DNA of 64,000 nt from Bretschneidera sinensis (Eukaryota > Streptophyta > Magnoliopsida > Brassicales > Akaniaceae): NCBI GenBank assembly GCA_023935145.1, contig CM043702.1, positions 60,553,001 through 60,617,000 of the forward strand. Direction: 5' to 3'. Each line of letters starts with the position of its first letter. The stretch's first letter is position 1. Below the pieces are notes generated by a model that worked only from the letters and a program-made list of their open reading frames with translations, was not told the origin of the DNA and searched no databases. Shown here piece after piece: positions 45,701-56,574 of this stretch. The position numbers and the translations under genes are program-made.

Positions 45701-46350
45701 TATAATATCTCTACAACTCCATTCTCCACGACTTCTATGGCTGTCTCTTGTTCCTGATCTTGAATCTTCAAGTGATAAAAAGAGACAATGCTCTCATAGG
45801 TTGCTAATTTCTTAAACTGAGTTTGTAGTAATGGGGCAGGGTGCAAGTATAATTCACGTTGAAAATGAACTTACTACTCTTACCATGGTCAGATCCTTGT
45901 AGTTAGTGAGCACTAGTCCCAGCCTTTCCAACCATTGTATTCCTAGGACAACGTCTGCCCCTTGGATGGGAAGAACAAATAAGTCTATGAGAAATTGATG
46001 TTGTTATAGTGTGATGGGCACTAAATAGCAAATCCTGTCACAACAAACATAATCTCCATTTCCCAGTGAGACTTTGAACAACTTAGAGGGTGACATAGGT
46101 AGACCTAGTCTTGTACAAATATCTTCTTATGTGAAATTGTGGGTACTCCCACTGTCAATTAGAACTTGTAATGTGAAATTTCCATAACAACCACTTATCC
46201 TTAGAGCTTTAGGACTCATTTGACCAGTTAGAACATTCATGCTTATTTCAGATAATAAGCTAGAGTCTTCCTCTTTTAAGTGTTGTTCAGAAGGTAATTC
46301 TTGATGTAAAAAAGTTCCTAATTCCTCTTCTTGGTCTTATATTAGGATCA
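45701..46350 (-). pseudogene. Chromovirus protease (second element)
   Basis: The minus strand reads QVLIDSGSTHNFT followed by a stop, then EDICTRLGLPMSPSKLFKVS, LGNGDYVCC and QGADVVLGIQWLERLG. The aspartic protease active site D-S-G is intact here (about 46144-46155), in contrast to the protease at 18013-18345. The C-terminal VLG-x-x-WL motif is also kept. In-frame stops show decay. Confidence 0.8.
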
Positions 46351-47359
46351 AGAACTTTCTTTTGCATTTATGGCCATAGTGATACTTTTAATCACAATTA
46401 TAACAACAGCTTTTCTCTTTTCTAGCATTGACCTCAACTGGGCTAAGTTTTCTAATGGTAACATGTTATGCATAAGTGGTTTGTATAGATTTTACAGGCT
46501 TAACAAAATTTGATTTTAAAGGAAACTATTTAGGTGTTAAGAAAGAAGGGTTCTTGAAGTTTCCTTAGGAGTTATTGGCAGCTGTAGTACAAGACAATTA
46601 TGGCCTGAATGAATGTTTGATATCAGTATACTTGCTTTCTTGCAATCTTGCAACATCCATAGCTTGTCTAATAGTTGATGGTTGAATCAACAACGGTTCT
46701 TTCCTCAATTTAGGTTTGAGACTAGAGATAAATAGACTGATAAAAAATGATTCAGAAAGGCCTTGAACCTTAATGGCAAGTGACCCAAACTGAGTTTGGT
46801 ACTCAGCAATAGATGTTGTTTATTAAAGTTTCGCTAATGCACAACTTGGATCTTCATATGTAAAAGGTCCAAACCTTAACATCAATGCTGCAAGAAGAGA
46901 AGGCCAAGAATGAATTAACCCTCCTTTGTGCATGCATTGATACTAGGCAAAAGATGGTCATTTCATGTGAAAATAAGATATGATAATTCTTTGCTCAAAA
47001 TCAGTATTATGATACTCAAAGAACTGCTCAGCTTTAAAATCCCATCATTGCACATCTAATCCATCAAATCTTGGAAACTTTAATCTGAATTAGAGGATTG
47101 GAAAAGAAGAATGTATATTCTCCGAGAACTGAGTTCATTGTTCCTTTTATTGTGTCCTCTGAGTTGGTGTTTCTGGAATCGATTTGATTGTTGGAGATTG
47201 TCCAGGTTGTTATCCCTAGAGACCATGAATGTCTTTAGATTTTGATTGATGTCAACTATTTGTTGTTTTGTAGTCTTTTTTTAGCTCAGAAAGATCTTGA
47301 TATTGAGCTATATGAAATTCTTGTAAAGTTTTGAAATTGTTCTCAAATCTATTTTGCAT
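46351..47359 (-). pseudogene. Chromovirus gag (second element)
   Basis: The minus strand from about 47359 gives MQNRFENNFKTLQEFHIAQY, later RLKFPRFDGLDVQ, WDFKAEQFFEYHNTDFEQRI, SIAEYQTQFGSLAIKVQGLS, FISSLKPKLRKEPLLIQPST and a zinc knuckle CYNCD*KYHYGHKC (C-x2-C-x4-H-x4-C with one stop). This is a complete-length chromovirus gag in pieces. I cannot see its leader or 5' LTR to the right. Confidence 0.8.
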
Positions 47360-48039
47360 CATTCATGGACATTCACAGACGTATTTGTACCAGCCAGTAC
47401 GTCGTGCTTTAAAAGAAACGGTATAGATTTGGCCCTGCACTCTTCCTCGGGAACAATCAAACTTCTTCAAGGTCTAATACAAGCAACCTATGGCTTACAC
47501 CCCTTCAACAACCATGGAGCAAGAGAAATAGGCCTAGAGCTCACCCAACTTCGTGAAACAAGTTAACAAACCACCCTAGAAATACCTAATCAACCAGAGT
47601 AAGAGGCTCAACCTAAAATAAACCATCAAGACTCCTGTCAACAGTCTTCGAGCCTCAAGTTTCAGTCACCACTTACACTATGAACCCCTTGGAAACTCTT
47701 TTTATCTAGGCGAAAGACCATAATAGCTGAAGTAAATTAAACCTTACAAGGAGGAAGATCAAAACCACCTACTAAAAGAAAAATTCATACCAGAATCTTT
47801 ATCTTAATCCACTTGAGACATAGGATCATGAAAGCTATAAGAAAAGGATCAAGAAACCCTACTTAAATAAGCACTGCCTTTATTCAATCACTACTCTAAA
47901 TTTATAGCAGAAGAGTCGAGATTAAAAAAATAAAGTATAAACACTTGAAGAAATTCTTGTAGGCTCTACTCAATAGAAGTAGTAAATTTATAAAGGAAAA
48001 AAGAGTGTAGAATAAAAATATTTCATTAAAGAAAGAAAA
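47360..48039. other. Unassigned degenerate DNA
   Basis: Between the gag start and the coiled-coil pseudogene. A 70-codon plus-strand frame (47354-47566, MHHSWTFTDVFVPASTSCFK) is open but resembles nothing I know. A minus-strand reading gives FLLKHDVLAGTNTSVNVHE, equally unassigned. The rest is A-rich and may be the 3' part of the minus-strand coiled-coil gene. Confidence 0.4.
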
Positions 48040-48343
48040 AAATATTTACAAAGAGGCTTCAAGGCCTAAAGATACAAGAGAAAATGAAAAGCTAAACGAG
48101 TCCTATCCTAAGACTTCGGCTCCTCTTTGTTAATCTTCACAATCACTTTGCCTTCAGCCTATTAAGCAACCTATGCTAATTTAGTAGCCTATCCTTCTAC
48201 CTACCCTTTGGGAGGATCAAGGATCTCTAAGGTGGTCCAGTCATGATCATGCCATCTCTTAGCCCCTTCCACCCAACCTTCACTGCATCAAAGCCCTTAG
48301 AGTAGTATTCCAAAGGTTCTTTCAAAAGATCTGTCGTATAGTT
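48040..48343 (-). pseudogene. Coiled-coil pseudogene, C-terminal part
   Basis: The minus strand reads TTDLLKEPLEYYSKGFDAVK and then VGWKGLRDGMIMTGPP, continuing directly the frame ...MGKYHGSNNY that ends at 53905 on the far side of element 2. Such coiled-coil proteins ending in a Y-x-G-F-D-x segment are found in plant gag-like or transposon-associated genes. The exact family is not certain, and no function is claimed. TAGTT (48339-48343) is the target duplication. Confidence 0.55.
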
Positions 48344-49575
48344 TGATGAGTCTTAAATATTGCATATTTTAGACCCTAAACTTATATTTGTTATGCTCTT
48401 AGTTAGTAGTATTTCACTTTATTTTACGTCTTTCTTGTGTTTTGTGTGTTTTTACAGCTTTGTGGAGAAAATGAAGCATTTTAGGAGATTTGAAGCTTCT
48501 GGAGACATTGCGATCGATCGATATGCGATCGAGCGCACCTGCCTATGAACGAGCACAAGGTCAACATCCCACATCGAAATAGTAGCTGTTCAGTGCGTCT
48601 GTGATCAATCGTAACAGACATGCGATCGAGCGCACATGCGATCGTGCGCACGAGACATGCGATCGATCGCACCTGCGATCGATCGCACCACACTGCGATT
48701 GAGCGCACTCGGGCCAGTATCCCACATTAAATCTGAAACCTGCAGTGCTCCATGACTTCCCCTATATAAACACCATTTGGCTTCATAATTCAGTGTACAA
48801 TTCCTGAGCCACTTTGGTGTTTACCGGTGGACGTCCGCTAGCATTTTGGTGGATCCCGAAGGCATTGCTACCACGAGGGGAAGCACCGCCCGTCAGCGAG
48901 TGGAATTTCTCCCATGTAAAGTTGTTTATTTATATTCAGTTGTTTTAGTTTAAATGTTTAGCACTTTTTATTATAGTTTTATAGTTATGAGTGGCTAGAC
49001 TCTTTAGCTAAGGTTGAAGATGAAGCCCCACCGTTGTTTGGCGTAGTAGTTCAGATTTGCTTGTACAAATCTGACAATTTTTAGTATAAATGTTCTGTCA
49101 ATTATTTGAGTTAATCTTATAATTGATTGAGTTTAAATTGTCTGTTGGATATTCCTTGTGTTTCATCTGATGGATACATTGAATGCTTTTCGATTAAATT
49201 GGATTCCCTTTGTGATTTGTTAATAGCGGATACATTGGGTGCTTTTGGTTTAGTTGGGATATTCTTTGTTTTTTGTCTTATAGTTGGATTCATGGAATCT
49301 TTTGATAGGCTATATTTTTAGAATATATATGCTTAACTTTGGTGGGATGGATTCGAAAACCTTAGTGTTTTAATTATTAGTTTTAAAATCAACTTAGTTT
49401 AGTTTTAATTTATTTTGCAAATATCATTCTGAAATTTGGAACTAGATTAAGATAGAGTTAGTTTAGATTAAAAATATATTTTCACAACGCAATTCCTTGT
49501 GGATTCGACCTCGCACTTGCACACACTATATTACAAACGACTCGTGCGCTTGCGAGTAAATTAAAACTCACAACA
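48344..49575 (+). repeat. 5' LTR of element 2
   Basis: 1232 bp. U3 carries the CGATCG palindrome array (48509-48710) immediately upstream of a TATA box (CCTATATAAA, 48761-48770). R/U5 matches element 1, including CGGTGGACGTCCGCTAGC-type sequence and the terminal U5 hairpin (CTCGCA 49510-49515 / TGCGAG 49551-49556). U3 upstream of the TATA box does not match element 1. Confidence 0.9.
48509..48710. repeat. TGCGATCGATCGCAC palindrome array (element 2, 5' LTR)
   Basis: About eight units of the form TGCGATCG(A/T)(T/G)CGCA, for example TGCGATCGATCGCACC, TGCGATCGAGCGCAC and TGCGATCGTGCGCAC, partly spaced by CCTGCC- or CATCCCACATCGAAA-type linkers. Decayed units (GCGATTGAGC, GTGATCAATCG) differ by C-to-T or G-to-A at CG sites. 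Confidence 0.9.
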
Positions 49576-49581
49576 AGTTTT

Positions 49582-49599
49582 TGGCGCCGTTGCCGGGGA
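49582..49599 (+). other. tRNA-Asp primer binding site of element 2
   Basis: TGGCGCCGTTGCCGGGGA, complementary to the 3' end of plant tRNA-Asp, six bases after the 5' LTR. Confidence 0.9.
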
Positions 49600-49685
49600 G
49601 TTGTTTGGTTTGTGAAAATTTTTGGTCTAAAATGGTTTTATTTTTCTACTAGTTAGTTATCTTTTTTGTTAAAAAAAAAAAAATC

Positions 49686-50369
49686 ATGTGGATGAATCTA
49701 GCGTCGGTTTCACAGTCTTTAGAGGACGCCCTCAAGGATTTCATTAAAATGACCGGCCCGTCCCTCAATGCTGCAAACACTTTTAATGTTGAAAGCTGTT
49801 CCATCTGTGCTAGTCCCATGCATCTAGCACAGAATTGCCCATCAATGCCGGCTTGTGCCGAGTATCCTATGGAACAAATGAATGCTTTCAATGACTGTTG
49901 TTGGCAATCAAATGGATCTTGCTCCGAAACATTCAATCCAGGGTAGTGGGACCACTCTAATTTTTCATGGGAGCAGAACCAACCAATGAATCAAGGAGGA
50001 GCCCCTTACCATGCTCACAATCAATACACTCCCGAATTTCCTCCACCAATTCCAAATTATGGTCACTCAGCTTATCCAGCACCATCACCCGCTTACCAAG
50101 CTCCCATTCAAGCGCCAGTGTCGGTTTCGCAGTCATTGGAGGACGCTCTCAATGATTTCATGAAAACGACTAGCCAATCTATGAGTGAAGTGATGAGTGC
50201 AACAATAGAAAACACCCAAGCGATCGCCACACTAGAGAGTCAAATTGATCAGATCGCAAGTTACGTGGGTGAAGGAGAGGAATGAGAGTTCCCCAGTCAA
50301 CCTGAGCCTAACCCAAAGGAACAGTTTGCGGTGGGAAATTCTTCAACTCCCATGCATTAGCAGGAACAA
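49686..50369 (+). pseudogene. Element 2: gag C-terminal half
   Basis: The frame begins MWMNLASVSQSLEDALKDFI, then zinc knuckle CSICASPMHLAQNC (intact C-x2-C-x4-H-x4-C), EYPMEQMNAFNDCCWQSNGS and ETFNPG, then a stop. It continues QNQPMNQGGAPYHAHNQYT, a proline/tyrosine-rich stretch, a second SVSQSLEDALNDFMK and a helix IENTQAIATLESQIDQIASY. The landmarks and order match element 1 and the C-terminal part of Athila gag; capsid is missing. Stops at 49946, at 50283-50285 and near 50358 break the frame. Confidence 0.85.
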
Positions 50370-51407
50370 GTGCAATCAACTGTCCCATACTTTTCTGGGA
50401 GACAAGTGGACAATCAAGTGGAAGAGAACCCTGCTATGCACCAAGGGCAAGAGAGTGGCAACAATGAGAAGAGAGATGCTGAGCCATCTACAGCCACTCA
50501 TATTATTAAGGATCTCTCTAGGTCGTTTTTACCTAAAGCGCCTTACCTTGAGAGACTACAAGCACCCAATAAAGAAGGGAAGTCTGAAGACATTATGGAG
50601 GCATGCTTTGCTCAGTTTGAAGAGGATTTGGATTTAGATAAGTTACTTGAGCAAGCAAATACTATCGTGGAGTCTGTTGCTCGGGAGAGTAGTAGGACAG
50701 AGGAGACTATGGATGAATCCCGTATTGAGGATCCCTTGGAGGCATGCTTTGCTCACTTTGGAGAGGACTTGGGCTTAGATAAGTTACTCGATGAAGTAAA
50801 TGTCATTTTGGAGTCCGATCCTAGAGAAAGCAATGAGAAGGAGGAGACGGTAGCACCTGAACCTCACAAGAAGGAACTTAAGCCTTTACCGGACAATCTT
50901 AAGTATAAGTTCCTAGGTCCAGCAGATTCTTTGCCTATAATTATAGCTTTAGATTTGGGTGATGCTCCAGAGGAGAAATTATTGGATGTCTTAAGAGAGC
51001 ATGAGGAAGCTATAGGCTGGACTATTCAGGATATCAAGGGAATCAACCCCTCGTTGGTAATACACACGATACAGTTGGAGGAGAATGCCAAGCCATCGAG
51101 GGAGCCACAAAGAAGGCTCAACCCTGCTTTGCAAGAAGTTGTGAGGGCGAAAGATATTAAGCTGTTAGAGGCAGGGATCATTTATCCCATATCTGATAGC
51201 AAGTGGGTGAGCTTGATTCCAGTCGTACCCAAACGTGCTGAATTGACGGTAGTAAATAAAGACGACGAGTTGGTTCCAACTCGAGTGCAGTCAAGATGGA
51301 GAAAGTGTCTAGACTACCGTAAATTGAATGCTGCCACTAGGCCTGATCATTTTCCATTCCCATTTATTGATCAGATGGTGGAGCGTTTAGTTGGGCATAT
51401 TTACTAA
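50370..51407 (+). CDS. Element 2: 345-codon acidic-repeat/truncated RT frame
   Basis: This is the longest open frame in the window. It starts within the PLRSGRQVDNQVEENP segment of gag (here YFSGRQVDNQVEENP). It contains FLPKAPYLERLQAP, two 43-residue modules (ACFAQFEEDLDLDKLLEQAN and ACFAHFGEDLGLDKLLDEVN), [92 protein letters not shown] and [13 protein letters not shown], then TAA. RT stops before its catalytic motifs and no protease is present between gag and RT. It may still be translated in part, but cannot reverse transcribe. Confidence 0.85.
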   Translation: MQSTVPYFSGRQVDNQVEENPAMHQGQESGNNEKRDAEPSTATHIIKDLSRSFLPKAPYLERLQAPNKEGKSEDIMEACFAQFEEDLDLDKLLEQANTIVESVARESSRTEETMDESRIEDPLEACFAHFGEDLGLDKLLDEVNVILESDPRESNEKEETVAPEPHKKELKPLPDNLKYKFLGPADSLPIIIALDLGDAPEEKLLDVLREHEEAIGWTIQDIKGINPSLVIHTIQLEENAKPSREPQRRLNPALQEVVRAKDIKLLEAGIIYPISDSKWVSLIPVVPKRAELTVVNKDDELVPTRVQSRWRKCLDYRKLNAATRPDHFPFPFIDQMVERLVGHIY

Positions 51408-52686
51408 TGTTGGGTCTGGCTGAAGACGTTAAACTTAGCGCTCATGGGAGGCACCCCACAGCTTATCTTTTCTTTTGTTTATTTATTATTTCGCATTTTT
51501 ATGATTAATTTTTTTTCCAGTATTTTTTTTGTCGTTTTCCAGTTTTTTATTTTTCAGGGACAAAGCGTACTTTAGTTCAAGTTTGGGGGTATGCTATGAG
51601 CCATACCAGTCCAGATAGTTCTCCATATCTCAGGTCAGCTCTTTCCATATTAGTCACACATTGGGGTCAATGTGTAATTTAAGTTTGGGGGTATGGGAGA
51701 CACATCACACACTTTGTCCTAATTTGTTGTCTTTTCGTCATAGAGATAAATGCATGCTCATGTTATCATGAAATTTTAGTTGATCTAAACATTTTCTATG
51801 ATGTGATGTCATTGGTGAGCTTAACATTTTGAACACATGATCTGGTGATAAATTTTTAAAATTTAGTTACTTACCTTAGGCATTTGAGAATTCACATGTT
51901 TGACATAATCTAACACGAGCACATTAGCACAAATTATGTGAGGTATGACATGTGATTTTAATGTGTATTTTTTCTTATCTTAACTGAAACTGGATAACTT
52001 GTTGGATGAACTCTTGGGCATAGGAAAATATTAAAAAAAAAAAATTATCGATAAACTTTTCGCTGAGTAACTGGACCTCTTGCCTCAGTAAGCAGGGAGT
52101 GTTCACGTCAAAGGACGGAATTTTGCTTGGTAGTATTAAGGTCAGTTTAGTTTCGTAGCCTTTTTGACTCGAGTTAGTAAGTCCTTAGGGGTGTCTTTAC
52201 ACCTAATGCCCTAAAACCACCTGGTTTGGGAGTCATTGACTCAACACTCGCTACATGGGTCAATTAGAAAGCTTAAGGGAACTAAACATAGCCGTGCCTT
52301 ATTTAAAAATAATAATAATAATAATAATAATAATATGCCTTTTTCGTTCATTTTGATGGGAAATTTGGTGAATCTTGAGACATGGAGACCTTACACATTG
52401 GAGTTACTTGGAAGCTTCACTTTTATATGCTAATTCACTTTACACAGTGTCAGACTTGTGATGCCTTGACCTACCTTTTGTAAGTAATTAGATTTTAACA
52501 TTTCTATTCATTGCGAAGATGGGTTTACCTTTTTAAGCTTGCTTATGAATGAATATCATGGTGATGTGTGCTCCTTAAATTTTTGGATACCATGAGAGAT
52601 GACTTTATCTTTATGTTCTTTGTTTTTCATTGAGTCTTTTATTTTGTTTTGCTAAGGGACTAGCAAAATATAAGTTTGAGGGTATT
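51408..52686 (+). other. 3' untranslated region of element 2
   Basis: Starts TGTTGGGTCTGGCTGAAGAC, then GTTAAACTTAGCGCTCATGG and GAGGCACCCCA, the pol-end landmark of Athila elements, joined directly to the truncated RT. AGTTTGGGGGTATG occurs at about 51582 and 51682, and the LTR-adjacent tract is AAGTTTGAGGGTATT (52672-52686). An (AAT)n run lies at 52308-52335. It contains the TTAGGGGTGT-CTTT-ACACCTAA hairpin (near 52184). Confidence 0.75.
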
Positions 52687-53904
52687 TGATGAGTCTTAAA
52701 TATTGCATATTTTAGACCCTTAACTTATATTTGTTATGCTCTTAGTTAGTAGTATTTCACTTTATTTTACGTCTTTCTTGTGTTTTGTGTGTTTTTACAG
52801 CTTTGTGGAGAAAATGAAGCATTTCAGGAGATTTGAAGCTTCTGGAGACATTGCAATCGATCGCACGAGATATGCGATCGAGCGCACCTGCCTATGAACG
52901 AGCGCAAGGTCAACATCCCACATCGAAATAGTTGCTGTTCAGTGCGTCTGCGATCAATCGTAACAGACATGCGATCGAGCGCACATGCGATCGTGCGCAC
53001 GAGACATGCGATCGATCGCACCTGCGATCGAGCGCACTCGGGCCATTATCCCACATCGAATCTGAAACCTGCAGTGCTCCGTGACTTCCCCTATATAAAC
53101 ACCATTTGGCTTCATAATTCAGTGTAAAATTCCTGAGCCACTTTGGTGTTTACCGGTGGACGTCCGCTAGCATTTTGGTGGATCCCGAAGGCATTGCTAC
53201 CACGAGGGGAAGCGCTGCCCGTCAGCGAGTGGAATTTCTCCCATGTAAAGTTGTTTATTTATATTCAGTTGTTTTAGTTTAAATGTTTAGCACTTTTTAT
53301 TATAGTTTTATAGTTATGAGTGGCTAGACTCTTCAGCTAAGGTTGAAGATGAAGCCCCGCCGTTGTTTGGCGTAGTAGTTCAGATTTGCTTGTACAAATC
53401 TGACAATTTTTAGTATAAATGTTCTGTCAATTATTTGAGTTAATCTTATAATTGATTGAGTTTAAATTGTCTGTTGGATATTCCTTGTGTTTTATCTGAT
53501 GGATACATTAAATGCTTTTCGATTAAATTGGATTCCCTTTATGATTTGTTAAGAGCGGATACATTGGGTGCTTTTAGTTTAGTTGGGATATTCTTTGTTT
53601 TTTGTCTTATAGTTGGATTCATGGAATCTTTTGATAGGCTATATTTTTAGAACATATATGCTTAACTTTGGTGGGGTGGATTCGGAAACCTTAGTGTTTT
53701 AATTATTAGTTTTAAAATCAACTTAGTTTAGTTTTAATTTATTTTGCAAATATCATTCTAAAATTTGGAACTAGGTTAAGATAGAGTTAATTTAGATTAA
53801 AAATATATTTTCACAACGCAATTCCCTATGGATTCGACCTCGCACTTGCACACACTATATTACAAACGACTCGTGCGCTTGCGAGTAAATTAAAACTCAC
53901 AACA
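52687..53904 (+). repeat. 3' LTR of element 2
   Basis: 1218 bp. CGATCG array at 52852-53040, TATA box at 53090-53099. Compared with the 5' LTR, it lacks one repeat unit of about 24 bp (TGCGATCGATCGCACCACAC) but has eight bases (CACGAGA...) missing from the 5' LTR. The copy in the inverted arm (60348-61584) has both, so each LTR lost a different piece after the array existed. Confidence 0.9.
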
Positions 53905-54421
53905 TAGTTATTTGAGCCATGATACTTCCCCATAGTAGAGGCTTCAGCTTGGACTAGTTGGGTCCTCAGCTCCCCCTCAACACCTTGAAGATGAGTCACT
54001 TCAGCACTAAGACAGATCTTGACCTCATAGAGCCTAACAATCTCAATCTTGAGCTAACTCCCAACATCTTGGAGTCTAGCCACCTCGATTTTCAAGTGCT
54101 CCACCTCCTCCTAAGCAAACAGACAATTGGCATTAGCAGCAGGCAAAGTGGTATTTTGATTCGCTTTCTCAAGCTCTAGCTTGTAGAGTTAGTAAAAAAG
54201 GGCATGGATGCCTAAGTCTCCACTGAGGAGGAAGGAAGAACCTAACGGACATGGATTCTCAGTCAATCTTAAAAATTTGGCTTGGAATTCCCCCAATCTA
54301 GAAAACCCCACCAAAAGAAGTAAGTATAACCTCCTTAAAAGGTCACTCTCCACTCTCAGAGCCGATCTCTCTCCTCTAAATTCTCACATTCTTAAACCTA
54401 GAAGCCGTAAAAGTAGACATG
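53905..54421 (-). pseudogene. Coiled-coil pseudogene, N-terminal part
   Basis: The minus-strand ATG at 54421 gives MSTFTASRFKNVRI and then stops. Further downstream the frame reads KLELEKENQNTTLLAANANC, EEVEHLKIEVARLQ, EVTHLQGVEGELRTQLVQAE and ASTMGKYHGSNNY, a heptad-rich coiled coil. The frame continues across the TAGTT target duplication at 48343. It resembles coiled-coil regions in plant gag-like/transposon-associated proteins; no specific family is claimed. An identical organisation is in the inverted arm at 59831-60347. Confidence 0.6.
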
Positions 54422-54710
54422 GTGCAAAAGTAAAAGAAAAAAAAAAGGGAAGAAGTTTTCCAAAAAATGAGAAGGAAAGGACATGAATGCATAAGAAAGC
54501 TTAAAGAAACCTATAAGAACAAGAAACTTTATGAAGAACCCTAAGGAAATTCAGAAACTTAGCACTCTGGAAATTAGAAAGTAAGGAAAGAAAAGAAAAT
54601 AAAAAGAAAGAGGTTCTTTAAATAGCCCCTGCCAGGAAAATCATTGCCCAGATGCATGGTTAGTGCACCCCTTACACTGATATGACCAAAAGTGCTTCGG
54701 ACAGTTGAAG

Positions 54711-54959
54711 AGTTCACTCATCATTAATGTAACTTATATAGGCATTTCAGGAGAACCAAACGTCTCATCTATACATGTGGGCTTAAAAACATCGACCAAA
54801 TTCTTCTGATGGGTTCAAAAAATCCATGCCCAAAATCATATAATTGTAAAAGCTTAGCTTATATGGAACTAAGTACCACGTAGCCACACGATTACATCCA
54901 AAAAGTCAAAACTAAGGCTTTAAATCTAAAAAGTCTTACACCAATTCAAAGATTAAGTA
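54711..54959. other. Unassigned spacer
   Basis: AT-rich sequence upstream of the coiled-coil pseudogene start, with AACTTATATAGGC (near 54731) as a possible TATA-like box on either strand. No other feature recognised. Confidence 0.4.
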
Positions 54960-56574
54960 CAACAAAAAATTCCTTCGGAAGTGGAACTTATTGCTTCTGA
55001 AGCTATACAGTTGCACACTAGTTAACAGGAATTATGACTTACAGCTAACATCCATCATTTAAAGAGAAATTGGCTATAGTAAAAAATTCCTTCCGATATG
55101 GAACTAAGGCTTTCGAAGCCATAAGTTCCAACATAGTCAATAGGAATTACGACTCTATTTAACATCTATCTTTCAAAAAGAAGTTAACTATAGCTAACAA
55201 TTCTTCCTGGCATGAACTAAGCACTTCCGAAGCTATACAGTTCCACCTATTCAACACAAATTACAACTCTAATAAACATCCATCATTCAAAAAGAATTGA
55301 CTACATTTAACAATTCATCTCGACATGGAACTAAGCACTTCCAAATCCATAAGTTGCAATCCGGTGAACAGGAATCATAACTCCAGTCAACATCCATCTT
55401 TCAAAAAGAAGTTGACTACATCAAACAATTCCTTGTGACGTTGAACTAAGCACATTCGAAGCCATATAGTTCCAGCTCGATTAGCACGAATTAAGACTCT
55501 AATCAACATCCAGCATTCCTCAGAAGTCAACTACGATCAAGAATTCCTACCCACACTTCGAAAGCCGTATAGTTGTACCCCGGTCAATAAGAATCATACC
55601 CCCGGTCAACGCATCCATAAAAATAGGATTAAAGGCTCGTGCCCTACAATTCCTACTATAGTGGAACTGTGACTTCAGCTATACAATTCCCATCGAAGTA
55701 GGACTATGACTCCTAAGCCTTAGAGTTCACTATATAAGAATAGGAGTTACGGCTTCAATCATGCTTCCACTAAAACGAAATTGAGAACTTGACCATACAA
55801 ATCCCCTCAGAAGAAGAAACCACTACCAAATGAGATTAAGGCCCCAACCCTTAAAGTCCTTCTAAAAAAGAATTATAGCCACCCTGCCTCACAGTTCCAC
55901 GCAACCAGAAGAAGGACAAGACTTCAGTTTAAATAACTCCTACCGATGTGGGACCACAGTTTCTTAAAACAATACGATCCTAGCCCATATTAAGAGAGTT
56001 AAAAGCTTCAATTACACACCCCCAACAAAAAAAAAAAGAGCATAGTTTCAGTCATATGATTCTTATCAAAGAGGAATTTCACTTTTAGTCCCTTAAAATC
56101 CCACCGACGTAGAATTACGACTCTAAAAACCATAAAAGTCCACCCTGGTTCAATAGGAATTCAGGCTTTAACACCAAAATCCCTACCGAAGGTGGGAATA
56201 AAGGCTCTCACAACTGTACAATTCCGTCTAGGGTTGGTAAAGAATTACGATTTCAGTCTGACGATCCTTAGCCAAAAAGAACTACAACTTCAATCATGAA
56301 AACATCCCTTTTGAGCAAGGGCAAAGGCCTCTGAAGCTACATAACCTTATCAGGACTAAAGGGATAATGACTTCAGTTATATTCCTAAAAAAAAATTGGC
56401 AATGGTCGAAAAAAAACTTCTCATGGTATAGAAATTAGCCTTTCAGCTGTTGCTCAACAAAGGAATAAATCTTAAGCATCTGATTCATACTATAAGGGAA
56501 CTAAAGCTCTAGCCATAAAATTTCCACAAGTATAGAATCAAAGCTTTAAGTTACGCAACTCCCCAAAGGATAAC
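54960..56574. repeat. Degenerate tandem array, period about 115 bp
   Basis: Successive unit starts (AATTCCTTCGGAAGTGGAAC-like) fall near 54965, 55081, 55197, 55313, 55426 and 55533. Each unit has a GGAACTAAGCACTTCCGAAG half and a GGAATTACGACTC half. After about 55600 the repeats continue as weaker, half-length (55-70 bp) variants up to 56574, where an LTR is inserted. No open frame of note. Confidence 0.8.

Larger units (their letters stand above)
48344..53904 (+). mobile_element. Athila-derived non-autonomous LTR element 2 (complete ends)
   Basis: TGATGAGTCTT...CTCACAACA boundaries, two LTRs (48344-49575, 52687-53904), a tRNA-Asp primer site, a polypurine tract and a perfect 5-bp target duplication TAGTT (48339-48343 and 53905-53909) define a 5561-bp plus-strand element inserted in the coiled-coil pseudogene. 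Its interior matches element 1 in content and in the RT end point. A diverged inverted copy of this element with the same flank is at 60348-64000. Confidence 0.95.
50130..54710 (+). repeat. Left arm of a large inverted duplication
   Basis: This arm (part of element 2 plus 0.8 kb of flank) is repeated in reverse at 59543-64000. The same element/flank junction (CATAGTTATTTGAGCC) is present in both, so element and insertion site were copied together. The left arm ends at ...ACAGTTGAAG (54710), after which the arms diverge. The true far limit may lie left of 50130, because the right arm runs off the window. Confidence 0.9.

Noticed and set aside
47354..47566. 70-codon plus-strand frame (MHHSWTFTDVFVPASTSCF)
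   Set aside because: No recognisable family, no promoter or splice context, and it overlaps the start of a minus-strand gag pseudogene.
48481..48708. Minus-strand frame rich in CDRS/ALDRM repeats, also at 52824-53021 and 61136-61447
   Set aside because: It is the translation of the CGATCG palindrome array; it lies in U3 and is interrupted or altered between copies.
48509..48710. CRISPR-like repeat array
   Set aside because: Unequal spacing, palindromic 15-bp units, location in plant LTRs and no associated genes.
49127..49321. 64-codon hydrophobic frame (MSLNCLLDIPCVSSDGYIEC) present in five LTRs
   Set aside because: It lies in R/U5 of the Athila-derived LTRs. Conservation matches that of the surrounding non-coding LTR and the frame is broken in some copies (33.9 kb, 38.7 kb).
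54208..54486. 92-codon basic frame (MPKSPLRRKEEPNGHGF), longer in the inverted copy (60044-59709)
   Set aside because: It is antisense to the coiled-coil pseudogene start (MSTFTASRF), its end shifts between the two arms by a one-base change in an A-run, and it has no recognisable family.
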